Assembly (NCBI GenBank): GCA_903827085.1 | Contig: CAIKHC010000438.1 | Location: forward strand, 1-7,212 | DNA: 7,212 nucleotides | Source: an uncultured Candidatus Nemicrothrix sp. | Lineage (GTDB): Bacteria; Actinomycetota; Acidimicrobiia; Acidimicrobiales; Acidimicrobilacustridaceae | Direction: 5' to 3' | In this document: positions 1 to 5,114 of the stretch, piece after piece | How the letters are laid out: the number at the start of each line of letters is the position of its first letter | Numbering within the stretch: position 1 is the first letter of the stretch | The notes under the pieces: generated by a model | Seen by the model: the letters and a program-made list of their open reading frames with translations, nothing else | Databases searched by the model: none | What the model was told of the DNA's origin: nothing | Program-made: the position numbers and the translations under genes

Positions 1-499
1 CCTGTTCCGGCGTGTAGCGATACATGATGGTGTCGAGGGCGGGAGACTTCCACTGCACCTGATCGACGTAGGCGCCAGTCGCAGGGTCGAGGATCGTGTA
101 GCTCGCAACGCCGCCGATACCTTTCGGACCATGACAACCGGCGCACTGTGCGCCGTTGACGTAGATGTCTTCACCACGTGAAATGGCGACGTCTTCGAAT
201 TGCTTCACCATGTCGTCTTGGCGACCCGGTTCAGCAAGCCAATAGAGCGGAAGCGTCAGAGCGATGACACCAAGTGCAACGAGGCCGAGGCCAAGAGTGC
301 GGTCGAGTTTTTTGGTCTCGAGTTCTTCGTCGTCCATGTAGGGCTTGCGGTTCGGGGCCAGTTCAACTTCAGAACCAACCTCGGCGCGCCCCTTGCGGAC
401 GTTCACAGCAATTGCGACGACAAACGCGATGAGAAGAAGGACGGCAATGACGTAACCAACCGTCTTTTGAGCAACCGCCAACAGATAAAGATCCTGCAT
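1..499 (-). CDS. Membrane-anchored cytochrome c, last visible gene of the bc operon (C-terminus cut by window edge)
   Basis: The visible 166 residues contain two predicted membrane helices (about 15-34 and 69-88) joined by a charged loop. A c-type haem motif, CAGCH, follows at residues 119-123. The likely topology is N-terminus out, loop in the cytoplasm, haem domain outside the membrane, where it would take electrons from the Rieske protein and pass them to an oxidase or soluble carrier. The start is the ATG at 499. It overlaps the Rieske stop by one base (TGATG) and has GGAGG nine bases upstream at 513-509, so translation is probably coupled. The axial Met and any second haem site lie beyond the window. 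It is therefore unknown whether this is monohaem or a dihaem QcrC-like protein as in classical Actinobacteria. Two helices before the haem domain differ from the single C-terminal anchor of mycobacterial QcrC. The family call is firm; the precise subunit role is inferred from operon position. Confidence 0.9.
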   Translation of the reverse strand, partial: MQDLYLLAVAQKTVGYVIAVLLLIAFVVAIAVNVRKGRAEVGSEVELAPNRKPYMDDEELETKKLDRTLGLGLVALGVIALTLPLYWLAEPGRQDDMVKQFEDVAISRGEDIYVNGAQCAGCHGPKGIGGVASYTILDPATGAYVDQVQWKSPALDTIMYRYTPEQ

Positions 500-1350
500 C
501 AGTGACTTCCTCCACCCACGCAATGCGGGCCTTCAGCTTCTTGCCCAGTGGTGTTCGTTCCAATAGCCGGACCTTGGAAGACCAGACCGGTGTCGACGGT
601 GAGCACGCCGCCGGCCACTGAGGTTGCAAAGCGGTCCATGCCTCGCGGCGCAGGACCACCCTTCTTTTCTCCTGCCAAGTTGTACTGCGAACCGTGACAT
701 GGACATTCAAACCATTGCGAGGTTGCACACGAAGGAACGCGGCAGCCGAGATGCGGGCACTTTTGATACAGAGCAACGACGCCGGCTTCCATCGAGGGAA
801 GGACACCTGGCGGGTAGACCGCCTTGGCTTTTTCGATTGCGGAGGTCGGATACGCAGTCAGCCACATGCGGCCTTCGGCCGAGTACAGGAAGCCCTTACT
901 TGCGGCGATTTTGGTGAGAACATCGGACACATTGCCCACGCGGATCTTGGAACCGAAGCCACCCTTTGGCATCGGCCACAAAAACGCGAGTGTCGCTGCA
1001 CCAAAGCCTGCGAGGCTGAGTCCAATCATCACGACGATGGAACGGTTGAAGAACTTGCGGCGTGAGATGCCGATCGCATCGGCATCGGGAGCAACAAACG
1101 GTGCAATGTCAGCCGAGACAGTTGCCGGAGCGGCTGGGCGACGATCAAGCGCTGCTGATGCTTCGACCTGACGACCGGAAACACCGACCATTTCAGATTC
1201 GTCGAGTGCAGACGCGGGCTTGTCACGTTTGATGGTTTCGCGACTGAGCGCACCAGTCGCGCCACCGCTATCACGACGACGTGAGGCAGCGAACAACACC
1301 ACGCCGGCGAGAACAACGACGACGGGAATGACGATGACTAAAGGATTCAT
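499..1350 (-). CDS. qcrA: Rieske [2Fe-2S] iron-sulfur subunit of the bc complex, Tat-targeted
   Basis: This 283-residue protein oxidises quinol at the Qo site and reduces cytochrome c. The cluster boxes are CPHLGC at 198-203 and CPCHGS at 216-221. By family homology C198, H200, C216 and H219 bind the cluster, and C203 and C218 form the stabilising disulfide. Extra cysteines are seen at 208 and 277. A twin-arginine signal, SRRKFF (96-101), precedes a helix at about 104-125, implying Tat export of the folded domain. Unusually, another helix (about 3-22) comes first, followed by a 70-residue polar, Ala-rich linker that should be cytoplasmic. Classical actinobacterial QcrA has three helices; this one has two. 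The start is ATG 1350 with AGGAG eight bases upstream. An in-frame start at 1458 would run back into the preceding gene and lacks support. It lies 25 bases after the cytochrome b C-terminal gene and overlaps the downstream cytochrome c gene by one base. Confidence 0.95.
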   Translation of the reverse strand: MNPLVIVIPVVVVLAGVVLFAASRRRDSGGATGALSRETIKRDKPASALDESEMVGVSGRQVEASAALDRRPAAPATVSADIAPFVAPDADAIGISRRKFFNRSIVVMIGLSLAGFGAATLAFLWPMPKGGFGSKIRVGNVSDVLTKIAASKGFLYSAEGRMWLTAYPTSAIEKAKAVYPPGVLPSMEAGVVALYQKCPHLGCRVPSCATSQWFECPCHGSQYNLAGEKKGGPAPRGMDRFATSVAGGVLTVDTGLVFQGPAIGTNTTGQEAEGPHCVGGGSH

Positions 1351-1358
1351 TTGGGGGA

Positions 1359-1363
1359 CTCCT
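1359..1363 (-). promoter_or_regulatory. Ribosome binding site fixing the Rieske start
   Basis: AGGAG on the minus strand lies eight bases before ATG 1350. It favours the start at hydrophobic MNPLV over the longer in-frame reading from 1458. Confidence 0.75.
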
Positions 1364-1375
1364 GCGTTTGCGCCA

Positions 1376-2155
1376 TCACAACTCGAAGAAAAGACCGCCG
1401 GTCCAAGGCGCCACAAAGTTGAAGCCAGGACCACGGAAGAAGGAACCGATAATGACAAGTACCGCCCAGAACATCATCTGAACCGTGAACAGCGAGATCG
1501 CAAACTTGCGATCTTCGGGCTTATTCGACGGGTTTTTGTCGATGTACGGCGAAAGAATGAGCAAGAAGATGCCCATGCCCGGGATGGTCACACCGGCGAC
1601 CATAGGGTGGAACATGGTGAGCAATTCCTGAAGACCGAGGAAGTACCAAGGGGCCTTCGACGGGTTCGGGGTCTCGTTGAGATTGGCCAGTTCGAGCAAC
1701 GGCGCATTCACGAAGATTGAGAAGATCAGCGTGAAGACCGTGATCGCAAGAGCAGCGACAAACTCAACTGCGAGAAGGTGCGGCCAGGTGTGAACCTTGT
1801 CGACTGGTGTGGCCTTGAGGTCCTGAATGGAACCGGCCTTGACCACAGTGAGGAGACGCTGGGTGTGACCGCCAGGGCCAGTTGCCGTGGGAGGCGGTGC
1901 AGCATCGAGAACGGCGGTTGCAACGCCACCGCCGGAAGCGGCGGGGGCAACTTCGGCGCCGCCTTCCTTCTTGGCCTTTGCTGACTTGGAGCGCTCGAGC
2001 AAATGAGCTGGGATGCGGCTGTCGCCGGCGCTTGGCGCCTCGGCGGCAGGAGCTTCAGTGGCGGCTTCGGCGGGCGCGTCGCCTGCGGCCTTGGCTGCTG
2101 CCTTGGCTTTGGCCTCTTCGGCTCGCTTACGGAGATGTTCGGGGATCTCTGTCAT
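1376..2155 (-). CDS. Cytochrome b C-terminal half (subunit IV/PetD-like) with a long N-terminal extension
   Basis: This 259-residue protein is the three-helix half of a split cytochrome b and forms part of the quinol oxidation site. Helices are predicted at about 127-150, 190-204 and 218-240. The Qo-site motif reads APWYF at 168-172, where b6f and mitochondrial proteins have PEWYF, so the glutamate is absent. About 100 residues of Ala/Pro/Lys/Glu-rich sequence precede the first helix, whereas chloroplast subunit IV has only a short N-terminus. This extension starts with TEIPEHLRKR (2-11) and contains a related copy, SRIPAHLLERSKSAK (46-60). It should face the cytoplasm, since subunit IV N-termini do. 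The start is ATG 2155, ten bases after the cytochrome b N-terminal stop. GAGGAG sits just upstream, with rather tight spacing. A longer in-frame reading to 2221 overlaps the previous gene and loses this start context. Function is firm from homology and position; the role of the extension is unknown. Confidence 0.93.
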   Translation of the reverse strand: MTEIPEHLRKRAEEAKAKAAAKAAGDAPAEAATEAPAAEAPSAGDSRIPAHLLERSKSAKAKKEGGAEVAPAASGGGVATAVLDAAPPPTATGPGGHTQRLLTVVKAGSIQDLKATPVDKVHTWPHLLAVEFVAALAITVFTLIFSIFVNAPLLELANLNETPNPSKAPWYFLGLQELLTMFHPMVAGVTIPGMGIFLLILSPYIDKNPSNKPEDRKFAISLFTVQMMFWAVLVIIGSFFRGPGFNFVAPWTGGLFFEL

Positions 2156-2157
2156 GG

Positions 2158-2163
2158 CTCCTC
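2158..2163 (-). promoter_or_regulatory. Ribosome binding site of the subunit IV-like gene
   Basis: GAGGAG lies in the ten-base gap between the two cytochrome b genes, two bases before ATG 2155. It supports the start at MTEIPEH. Confidence 0.65.
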
Positions 2164-2165
2164 GA

Positions 2166-2954
2166 TCACAACGGTCCGGAGATGCCGCCATCCTTGCGGA
2201 CCCGCCAGAAGTGGATCGCAAGGAAGATGACGGTCACGAACGGAACAAACAACACATGCAACACGTACCAACGCAACAGTGTGTCGGTACCGATTTCCTT
2301 ACCGCCAAGGAGCACGAATCTCACTTGGTCGCCGAACACCGGGGTGTAGCCCATCATGTTCGTACCCACCGTCACCGCCCAAAGTGCGAGCTGATCCCAC
2401 GGAAGGAGGTAGCCGGTGAAGGAAAGAAGAAGCGTGAGGGTCAAAAGGATGACGCCAATCACCCAGTTGAACTCTCGAGGTGGCTTATACGCGCCGTGGT
2501 AGAAGACGCGAGCCATATGAAGGAAGACCGACAACACCATGAGGTGGGCGGCCCATCTGTGCATATTTCGCACGAGAAGACCAAAGGCCACCGAGGTCTG
2601 AAGGGTATAGATGTCGTTCCAGGCCTGCGCCGCAGTGGGGCGGTAGAAGAACATCAGGAAAATGCCTGTGATCGTCAGCAGGATGAAGAGGAAGAAACTG
2701 AGCCCACCAAGGCAAAGGGTGTAGCTGACCTTGACCGCGTGTCGCTTCACCTTCACCGGGTGAAGGTGGTACAGCACGCTGTTCATGATCACGTAGGAAC
2801 GGTTACGGGGGCTGTCGGTGTAACCCTTACGGAACACCGATCCAGGTCGGAAAATTGAATTCCAGGCCTGAGAGCCTTGCGTCTTGTCGACGACTTCACT
2901 GACGCGCTGTGCCGGGGTTTTCTTCCCGCTGGGGCGCTCCATGGTCTTTGCCAA
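2166..2954 (-). CDS. qcrB: Cytochrome b N-terminal half (cytochrome b6-like), dihaem quinol:cytochrome c oxidoreductase subunit
   Basis: This 262-residue integral membrane protein binds the two b haems that carry electrons across the membrane. Four helices are predicted at about 78-103, 127-152, 165-184 and 229-251. The haem-ligand histidines are H132 and H146 in helix B and H233 and H248 in helix D. The 14/15 spacing and the C-terminal ISGPL match cytochrome b6 rather than mitochondrial cytochrome b. PWDQ (185-188) is the conserved Qo-region motif. C81 in CLGG aligns with b6 Cys35 (YCLGG), the covalent attachment site of haem ci/cn, and with the equivalent Cys of Bacillus QcrB. The start is probably TTG 2954, which has GGAG eight bases upstream. 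ATG 2942, four codons in, has no ribosome binding site. A 107-base spacer with a hairpin separates it from the ferredoxin gene. The protein ends after helix D and the next gene supplies the rest, so this is a natural split and not a truncation. Confidence 0.95.
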   Translation of the reverse strand: MAKTMERPSGKKTPAQRVSEVVDKTQGSQAWNSIFRPGSVFRKGYTDSPRNRSYVIMNSVLYHLHPVKVKRHAVKVSYTLCLGGLSFFLFILLTITGIFLMFFYRPTAAQAWNDIYTLQTSVAFGLLVRNMHRWAAHLMVLSVFLHMARVFYHGAYKPPREFNWVIGVILLTLTLLLSFTGYLLPWDQLALWAVTVGTNMMGYTPVFGDQVRFVLLGGKEIGTDTLLRWYVLHVLFVPFVTVIFLAIHFWRVRKDGGISGPL

Positions 2955-2962
2955 GGCAGTTA

Positions 2963-2966
2963 CTCC
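2963..2966 (-). promoter_or_regulatory. Ribosome binding site supporting a TTG start for cytochrome b
   Basis: GGAG lies eight bases before TTG 2954 but twenty bases before the first ATG (2942). It therefore favours the rarer TTG start. Confidence 0.55.
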
Positions 2967-2973
2967 GTGTGAG

Positions 2974-2996
2974 CCGGGATCGAGGATCGGTCCCGG
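2974..2996. other. Intergenic hairpin upstream of cytochrome b
   Basis: CCGGGA (2974-2979) pairs with TCCCGG (2991-2996). An inner CGA/TCG pairing encloses a three-base GGA loop. The position between the two helices (2980/2990) is a G-T wobble on the plus strand and a C-A mismatch in the minus-strand transcript. In the mRNA the hairpin ends seven bases before the GGAG of cytochrome b. No U-run follows in the direction of transcription, so it is not a standard intrinsic terminator. It could act as a processing, stability or translation-control element. Confidence 0.5.
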
Positions 2997-3020
2997 GAGG
3001 GTGGTTCGAGTTCAGTAGGT

Positions 3021-3054
3021 ACAGAAAAGACAGAAAAAAGAGGGAAAAACAAGG
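3021..3054 (-). other. Pyrimidine-rich tract in the ferredoxin-cytochrome b spacer
   Basis: The minus-strand transcript contains an almost pure U/C stretch with several runs of U, directly after the ferredoxin gene. The surrounding genes are GC-rich, so the composition stands out. No stable hairpin precedes it that would make it an intrinsic terminator. Together with the hairpin at 2996-2974 it may set relative expression of the two parts of the operon. Confidence 0.5.
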
Positions 3055-3061
3055 TGTAGCA

Positions 3062-3478
3062 CTATCCGAGACGCATGCCGTAGCCGTAGCCGTGAGTCGG
3101 CATTCGCTGATGGGAGTCACCATCGGCCGGTGCAGCACCGACCTTTCCAAGGATGATGACACCAGTTGGGCACCTGTCGACGCAAAGCGCGCAGCGGGTA
3201 CAAACATCATCGTCGATAAGGAACACCGAGTGGTCACCGGGGTCTTCTCCGGGAAGTTCGGTGCCAACGGCCTCATCGATCGAGGAAGTGCGGACCAGGT
3301 GGATGCACTTCCAAGGGCAAATATCGACGCATCCTTCGCAGGTAATGCACTCGGATTGGTCGATATGGATGAATTGCTTGGGCTTGACCGCCTTCGACAG
3401 CCATTCCGCGTCGACTTCCCGCAGGACGTAATCGTCGCGGAACTCCGGCATCGGGGGATTGGCGTCAATGCGGGCCAT
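3062..3478 (-). CDS. 2x[4Fe-4S] ferredoxin encoded within the bc operon
   Basis: This 138-residue soluble protein has two classical cluster-binding sequences: C44-x2-C47-x2-C50-x3-C54-P, and C93-x2-C96-x2-C99-x3-C103-P. Ligands are presumably shared between clusters in the usual bacterial 8Fe manner. About 40 residues precede the first motif. A 38-residue insert separates the motifs, longer than in minimal clostridial ferredoxins, and an Asp/Gly/His-rich tail follows. No signal peptide or membrane helix is seen, so it should be cytoplasmic. It starts at ATG 3478, two bases after the stop of the upstream membrane-protein gene, so co-translation is likely. Its place between a membrane protein and cytochrome b suggests it serves or docks with the quinol complex. 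It could also be a general electron carrier for another enzyme. The family is certain and the partner is inferred. Confidence 0.93.
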   Translation of the reverse strand: MARIDANPPMPEFRDDYVLREVDAEWLSKAVKPKQFIHIDQSECITCEGCVDICPWKCIHLVRTSSIDEAVGTELPGEDPGDHSVFLIDDDVCTRCALCVDRCPTGVIILGKVGAAPADGDSHQRMPTHGYGYGMRLG

Positions 3479-3480
3479 GA

Positions 3481-3936
3481 TCAGCTCTTCCGAACCAGCG
3501 GACGGCCGTACTCGGAAGTGGCGGAGGCCTGAGCCGTTTCAGCAGCAGCAGCTCGCTTGCCACGGTTCTGCCACCAGATCCACAGAGCGATCTGGACACC
3601 GAAGATGACGACATAAATGAGTACCGCAGCAACGTCGCGAATCGTCTGGTACGAGACCGTGATCGGGTTCCAACCGTCAAGCGACTGTGGCTTGAGGATG
3701 CCGCCAGGACCCAAAAGGATGTTGTCGGGGCGCCAACCGAGTTCATTGTCGGCCCAGGTCAAGAAGAGATGAGGAACGACCCCATAGACCCAAAACATAA
3801 GAAAAAAGGCATAAACAGACGCCACCATGGCCTCGCCCCATGTGAGCGGGGTCCCTACTGGACGTCGCTTGGCCATCGGAATCACAAGTGCGGTCAAAAG
3901 AACCATTACAAGCACCGATGCGATGAACGCAACCAC
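3481..3936 (-). CDS. Three-helix membrane protein of unknown function, first gene of the bc operon
   Basis: I do not recognise this 151-residue protein. Helices are predicted at about 2-20, 35-58 and 100-122. A polar, Trp/Pro/Gly-rich loop (59-99) lies between the second and third helices, and a basic, Ala-rich tail (124-151) should be cytoplasmic. No haem motif, cysteine pair or other cofactor site is visible. H56 is the only histidine. The start chosen is GTG 3936, with GAGGGAGG nine bases upstream at 3953-3946. A GTG at 4032 would add 32 residues including several cysteines, but it has no ribosome binding site and is better read as leader. The stop is two bases before the ferredoxin ATG, so it is almost certainly co-expressed with the complex. 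It could be an accessory subunit, a ferredoxin-docking protein or an assembly factor. Confidence 0.8.
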   Translation of the reverse strand: MVAFIASVLVMVLLTALVIPMAKRRPVGTPLTWGEAMVASVYAFFLMFWVYGVVPHLFLTWADNELGWRPDNILLGPGGILKPQSLDGWNPITVSYQTIRDVAAVLIYVVIFGVQIALWIWWQNRGKRAAAAETAQASATSEYGRPLVRKS

Positions 3937-3945
3937 CCGGGTTGG

Positions 3946-3953
3946 CCTCCCTC
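3946..3953 (-). promoter_or_regulatory. Ribosome binding site fixing the start of the operon's first gene
   Basis: GAGGGAGG on the minus strand, nine bases before GTG 3936, is the best Shine-Dalgarno match in the leader and rules against the upstream in-frame GTG 4032. Confidence 0.7.
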
Positions 3954-4170
3954 GTGAACGTTTGCACAAATGATACGGACAGAACTGTGCCGAGCCCGAG
4001 CAGGCCGGTTCGGCGCTTTCATTGTCTAGCACCGCCGTAAGGGGGTTGAGACATTCCGGGGGTCATTCGCGGACGTGACATTTCACCGGACAACTTTCGC
4101 GAACTCTCCTCCTCGATACTTGGCTCCGCCCGCTCCGCGTCGTCTAGGTTTGTCCCCCTACGGCCGGTGT

Positions 4171-4189
4171 CCGTCGGCTTCGCCGGCGG
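4171..4189 (+). other. Hairpin in the 5' leader of the plus-strand cytochrome c gene
   Basis: CCGTCGGC pairs over eight positions (one G-T) with GCCGGCGG around a TTC loop, about 50 bases before GTG 4240. Pairing is complete only in the plus-strand transcript, because the wobble becomes A-C on the other strand. No T-run follows, so it is not a terminator. It may affect stability or translation of the mRNA. Confidence 0.45.
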
Positions 4190-4230
4190 CCCTGCCCGAT
4201 CACTGCTCCCGTATCTCTCCCGTCCGCTTC

Positions 4231-4235
4231 GGAGG
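4231..4235 (+). promoter_or_regulatory. Ribosome binding site fixing the cytochrome c start
   Basis: GGAGG lies four bases before GTG 4240. The longer in-frame reading from GTG 4075 has no such site, and its extra 55 residues are Pro/Arg-rich with no family resemblance. Confidence 0.75.
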
Positions 4236-4239
4236 AACC

Positions 4240-5040
4240 GTGACCGAAGTTCCCGAGCATCTGCTCAAGCGCTCTAAAGACCGTCGGACCTCGCTCGACG
4301 GTGAAACACCTGCTGCCGATGCAGCCCCGGCCGCCGAGAGCGCCTCGGTCGAGAAAGCAACCGCTTCGGCGGCTGCTGCTCCGGCCGCTGTTGCGCCTGC
4401 GGCTGCACCTGAACCGGTGCCGCCGTACGTCGAAGCTGCCATTAGGCGCAAGAAGATCCCCATCTGGGCGATACCGGTGTTGGCCTTCCTCCCTCTTTGG
4501 GCCGTGATGTACGTCGGTGGCCTCTCCCCGGCCGCCAGCGGTGAACCTTCACAGTTGGCAACCGGAGCCACGATCTACACCGCGAACTGCGCTGGTTGCC
4601 ATGGTGCTGCCGGCGGCGGCGGCGTTGGTCGTCCGATGAACGAAGGCAACTTGGTCAAGACCTTCCCCGACATCATCGGACAACTTGATTTCGTTTGGCT
4701 CGGCTCAAATGGAATTGGTCCTGCTGGCACCCCGTACGGCGATCCCGCTCGTGAAGGCGGACAGCACAAGACGCTGAGTTACAACGGCAACCCAATGCCG
4801 AACTTCAATAAGTCGCTCAGTCAGGCCGAGTTGCTTGCAGTCGTTCGTTACGAGTGGGAAACGCTTTCGGGCGGCGAGGCCACCGAAGATGCAGCCGGAA
4901 ACATCACCTACGCCGACGGAAAGCCGATGCTGAACGCAGCCGGCGAACTCATCACACCTGAAGGCACTCCGTTGCTCGACGCGAACGGCAAGCTCACGAT
5001 TGAACCCAACTGGACAATGCCAGTTGGTTCTAAGTCGTAA
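4240..5040 (+). CDS. Membrane-anchored monohaem cytochrome c with cytoplasmic extension and C-terminal repeats
   Basis: This 266-residue protein starts with TEVPEHLLKRSKDRR (2-16), followed by an Ala/Pro/Glu-rich stretch to about residue 65. A basic RRKK (69-72) then precedes one helix (about 73-93), placing the N-terminus inside and the rest outside the membrane. The haem motif is CAGCH (117-121), and M186 in GNPMPNF is the likely sixth ligand of a class I-type fold. Residues 217-257 form three degenerate 15-residue repeats beyond the haem domain, which ordinary small cytochromes c lack. The opening motif matches that of the subunit IV-like protein of the divergent operon. This suggests a common partner or a common cytoplasmic tethering role. 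It probably carries electrons between the bc complex and a terminal oxidase. It is transcribed divergently from the bc operon and ends at a strong terminator. Cytochrome identity is firm; the partner assignment is inferred. Confidence 0.92.
   Translation: MTEVPEHLLKRSKDRRTSLDGETPAADAAPAAESASVEKATASAAAAPAAVAPAAAPEPVPPYVEAAIRRKKIPIWAIPVLAFLPLWAVMYVGGLSPAASGEPSQLATGATIYTANCAGCHGAAGGGGVGRPMNEGNLVKTFPDIIGQLDFVWLGSNGIGPAGTPYGDPAREGGQHKTLSYNGNPMPNFNKSLSQAELLAVVRYEWETLSGGEATEDAAGNITYADGKPMLNAAGELITPEGTPLLDANGKLTIEPNWTMPVGSKS
4888..5010 (+). repeat. Tandem 15-residue coding repeat at the C-terminus of the cytochrome c
   Basis: Residues 217-231, 232-246 and 247-257 align as copies of (D/N)AxGx(I/L)(T/I), with a G-x-P-(M/L)-L ending in the first two; the third copy is cut short. 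The similarity is in the protein: the DNA copies have diverged at many positions, so the repeat is old and not a recent slippage. The pattern suggests short beta-hairpin units. Confidence 0.6.
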
Positions 5041-5063
5041 GACTCGCCCAACACAATCGTTTG

Positions 5064-5091
5064 AAAGAACCCCGCTTCGGTGGGGTTCTTT
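5064..5091. terminator. Bidirectional rho-independent terminator between convergent cytochrome c and hemL
   Basis: AAAGAACCCC (5064-5073) and GGGGTTCTTT (5082-5091) form a perfect ten-base-pair stem. In the plus-strand transcript it can extend inward to a C(UUCG)G tetraloop. The A/T ends give a short U-run in both directions. It lies 23 bases after the cytochrome c stop and 47 bases after the hemL stop, so it can serve both. Confidence 0.9.
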
Positions 5092-5114
5092 CGCGTTCAG
5101 GCCTCTGCTGTTAT

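Larger units (their letters stand above)
3937..4239. promoter_or_regulatory. Divergent intergenic control region between the bc operon and the plus-strand cytochrome c gene
   Basis: About 300 bases without a convincing gene, and promoters for both directions must lie here. I see no confident -35/-10 pair on either strand. Visible structure includes an imperfect hairpin at 3987-4016 (nine pairs including G-T wobbles, 12-base loop), an inverted repeat GTGA-N4-TCAC at 4075-4086, and a strong hairpin at 4171-4189. The GTGA/TCAC repeat resembles CRP/FNR-type half-sites, but the spacing is four rather than the usual six, so it is only a weak operator candidate. Confidence 0.5.

Noticed and set aside
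2013..2858. Long plus-strand open frame of 281 codons opposite the cytochrome b genes
   Set aside because: It is antisense to two well-supported cytochrome b genes, is low-complexity and highly charged, and resembles no family. It arises from the codon bias of the real genes.
2166..2954. Cytochrome b read as truncated or frameshifted
   Set aside because: It ends with the conserved b6-type ISGPL, and the next gene has its own ribosome binding site and supplies the remaining three helices. This is the natural split form.
3021..3054. U-rich tract after the ferredoxin gene as an intrinsic terminator
   Set aside because: No stable GC-rich stem lies immediately upstream in the transcript, so it does not meet the usual pattern.
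3937..4032. N-terminal extension of the three-helix protein from GTG 4032, with four cysteines
   Set aside because: No ribosome binding site precedes it, while a strong one lies nine bases before GTG 3936. The cysteines do not form a recognisable motif.
4075..4239. Longer start for the plus-strand cytochrome c
   Set aside because: The extra 55 residues are Pro/Arg-rich leader sequence. GTG 4240 has GGAGG and begins with the motif shared with the subunit IV-like protein.
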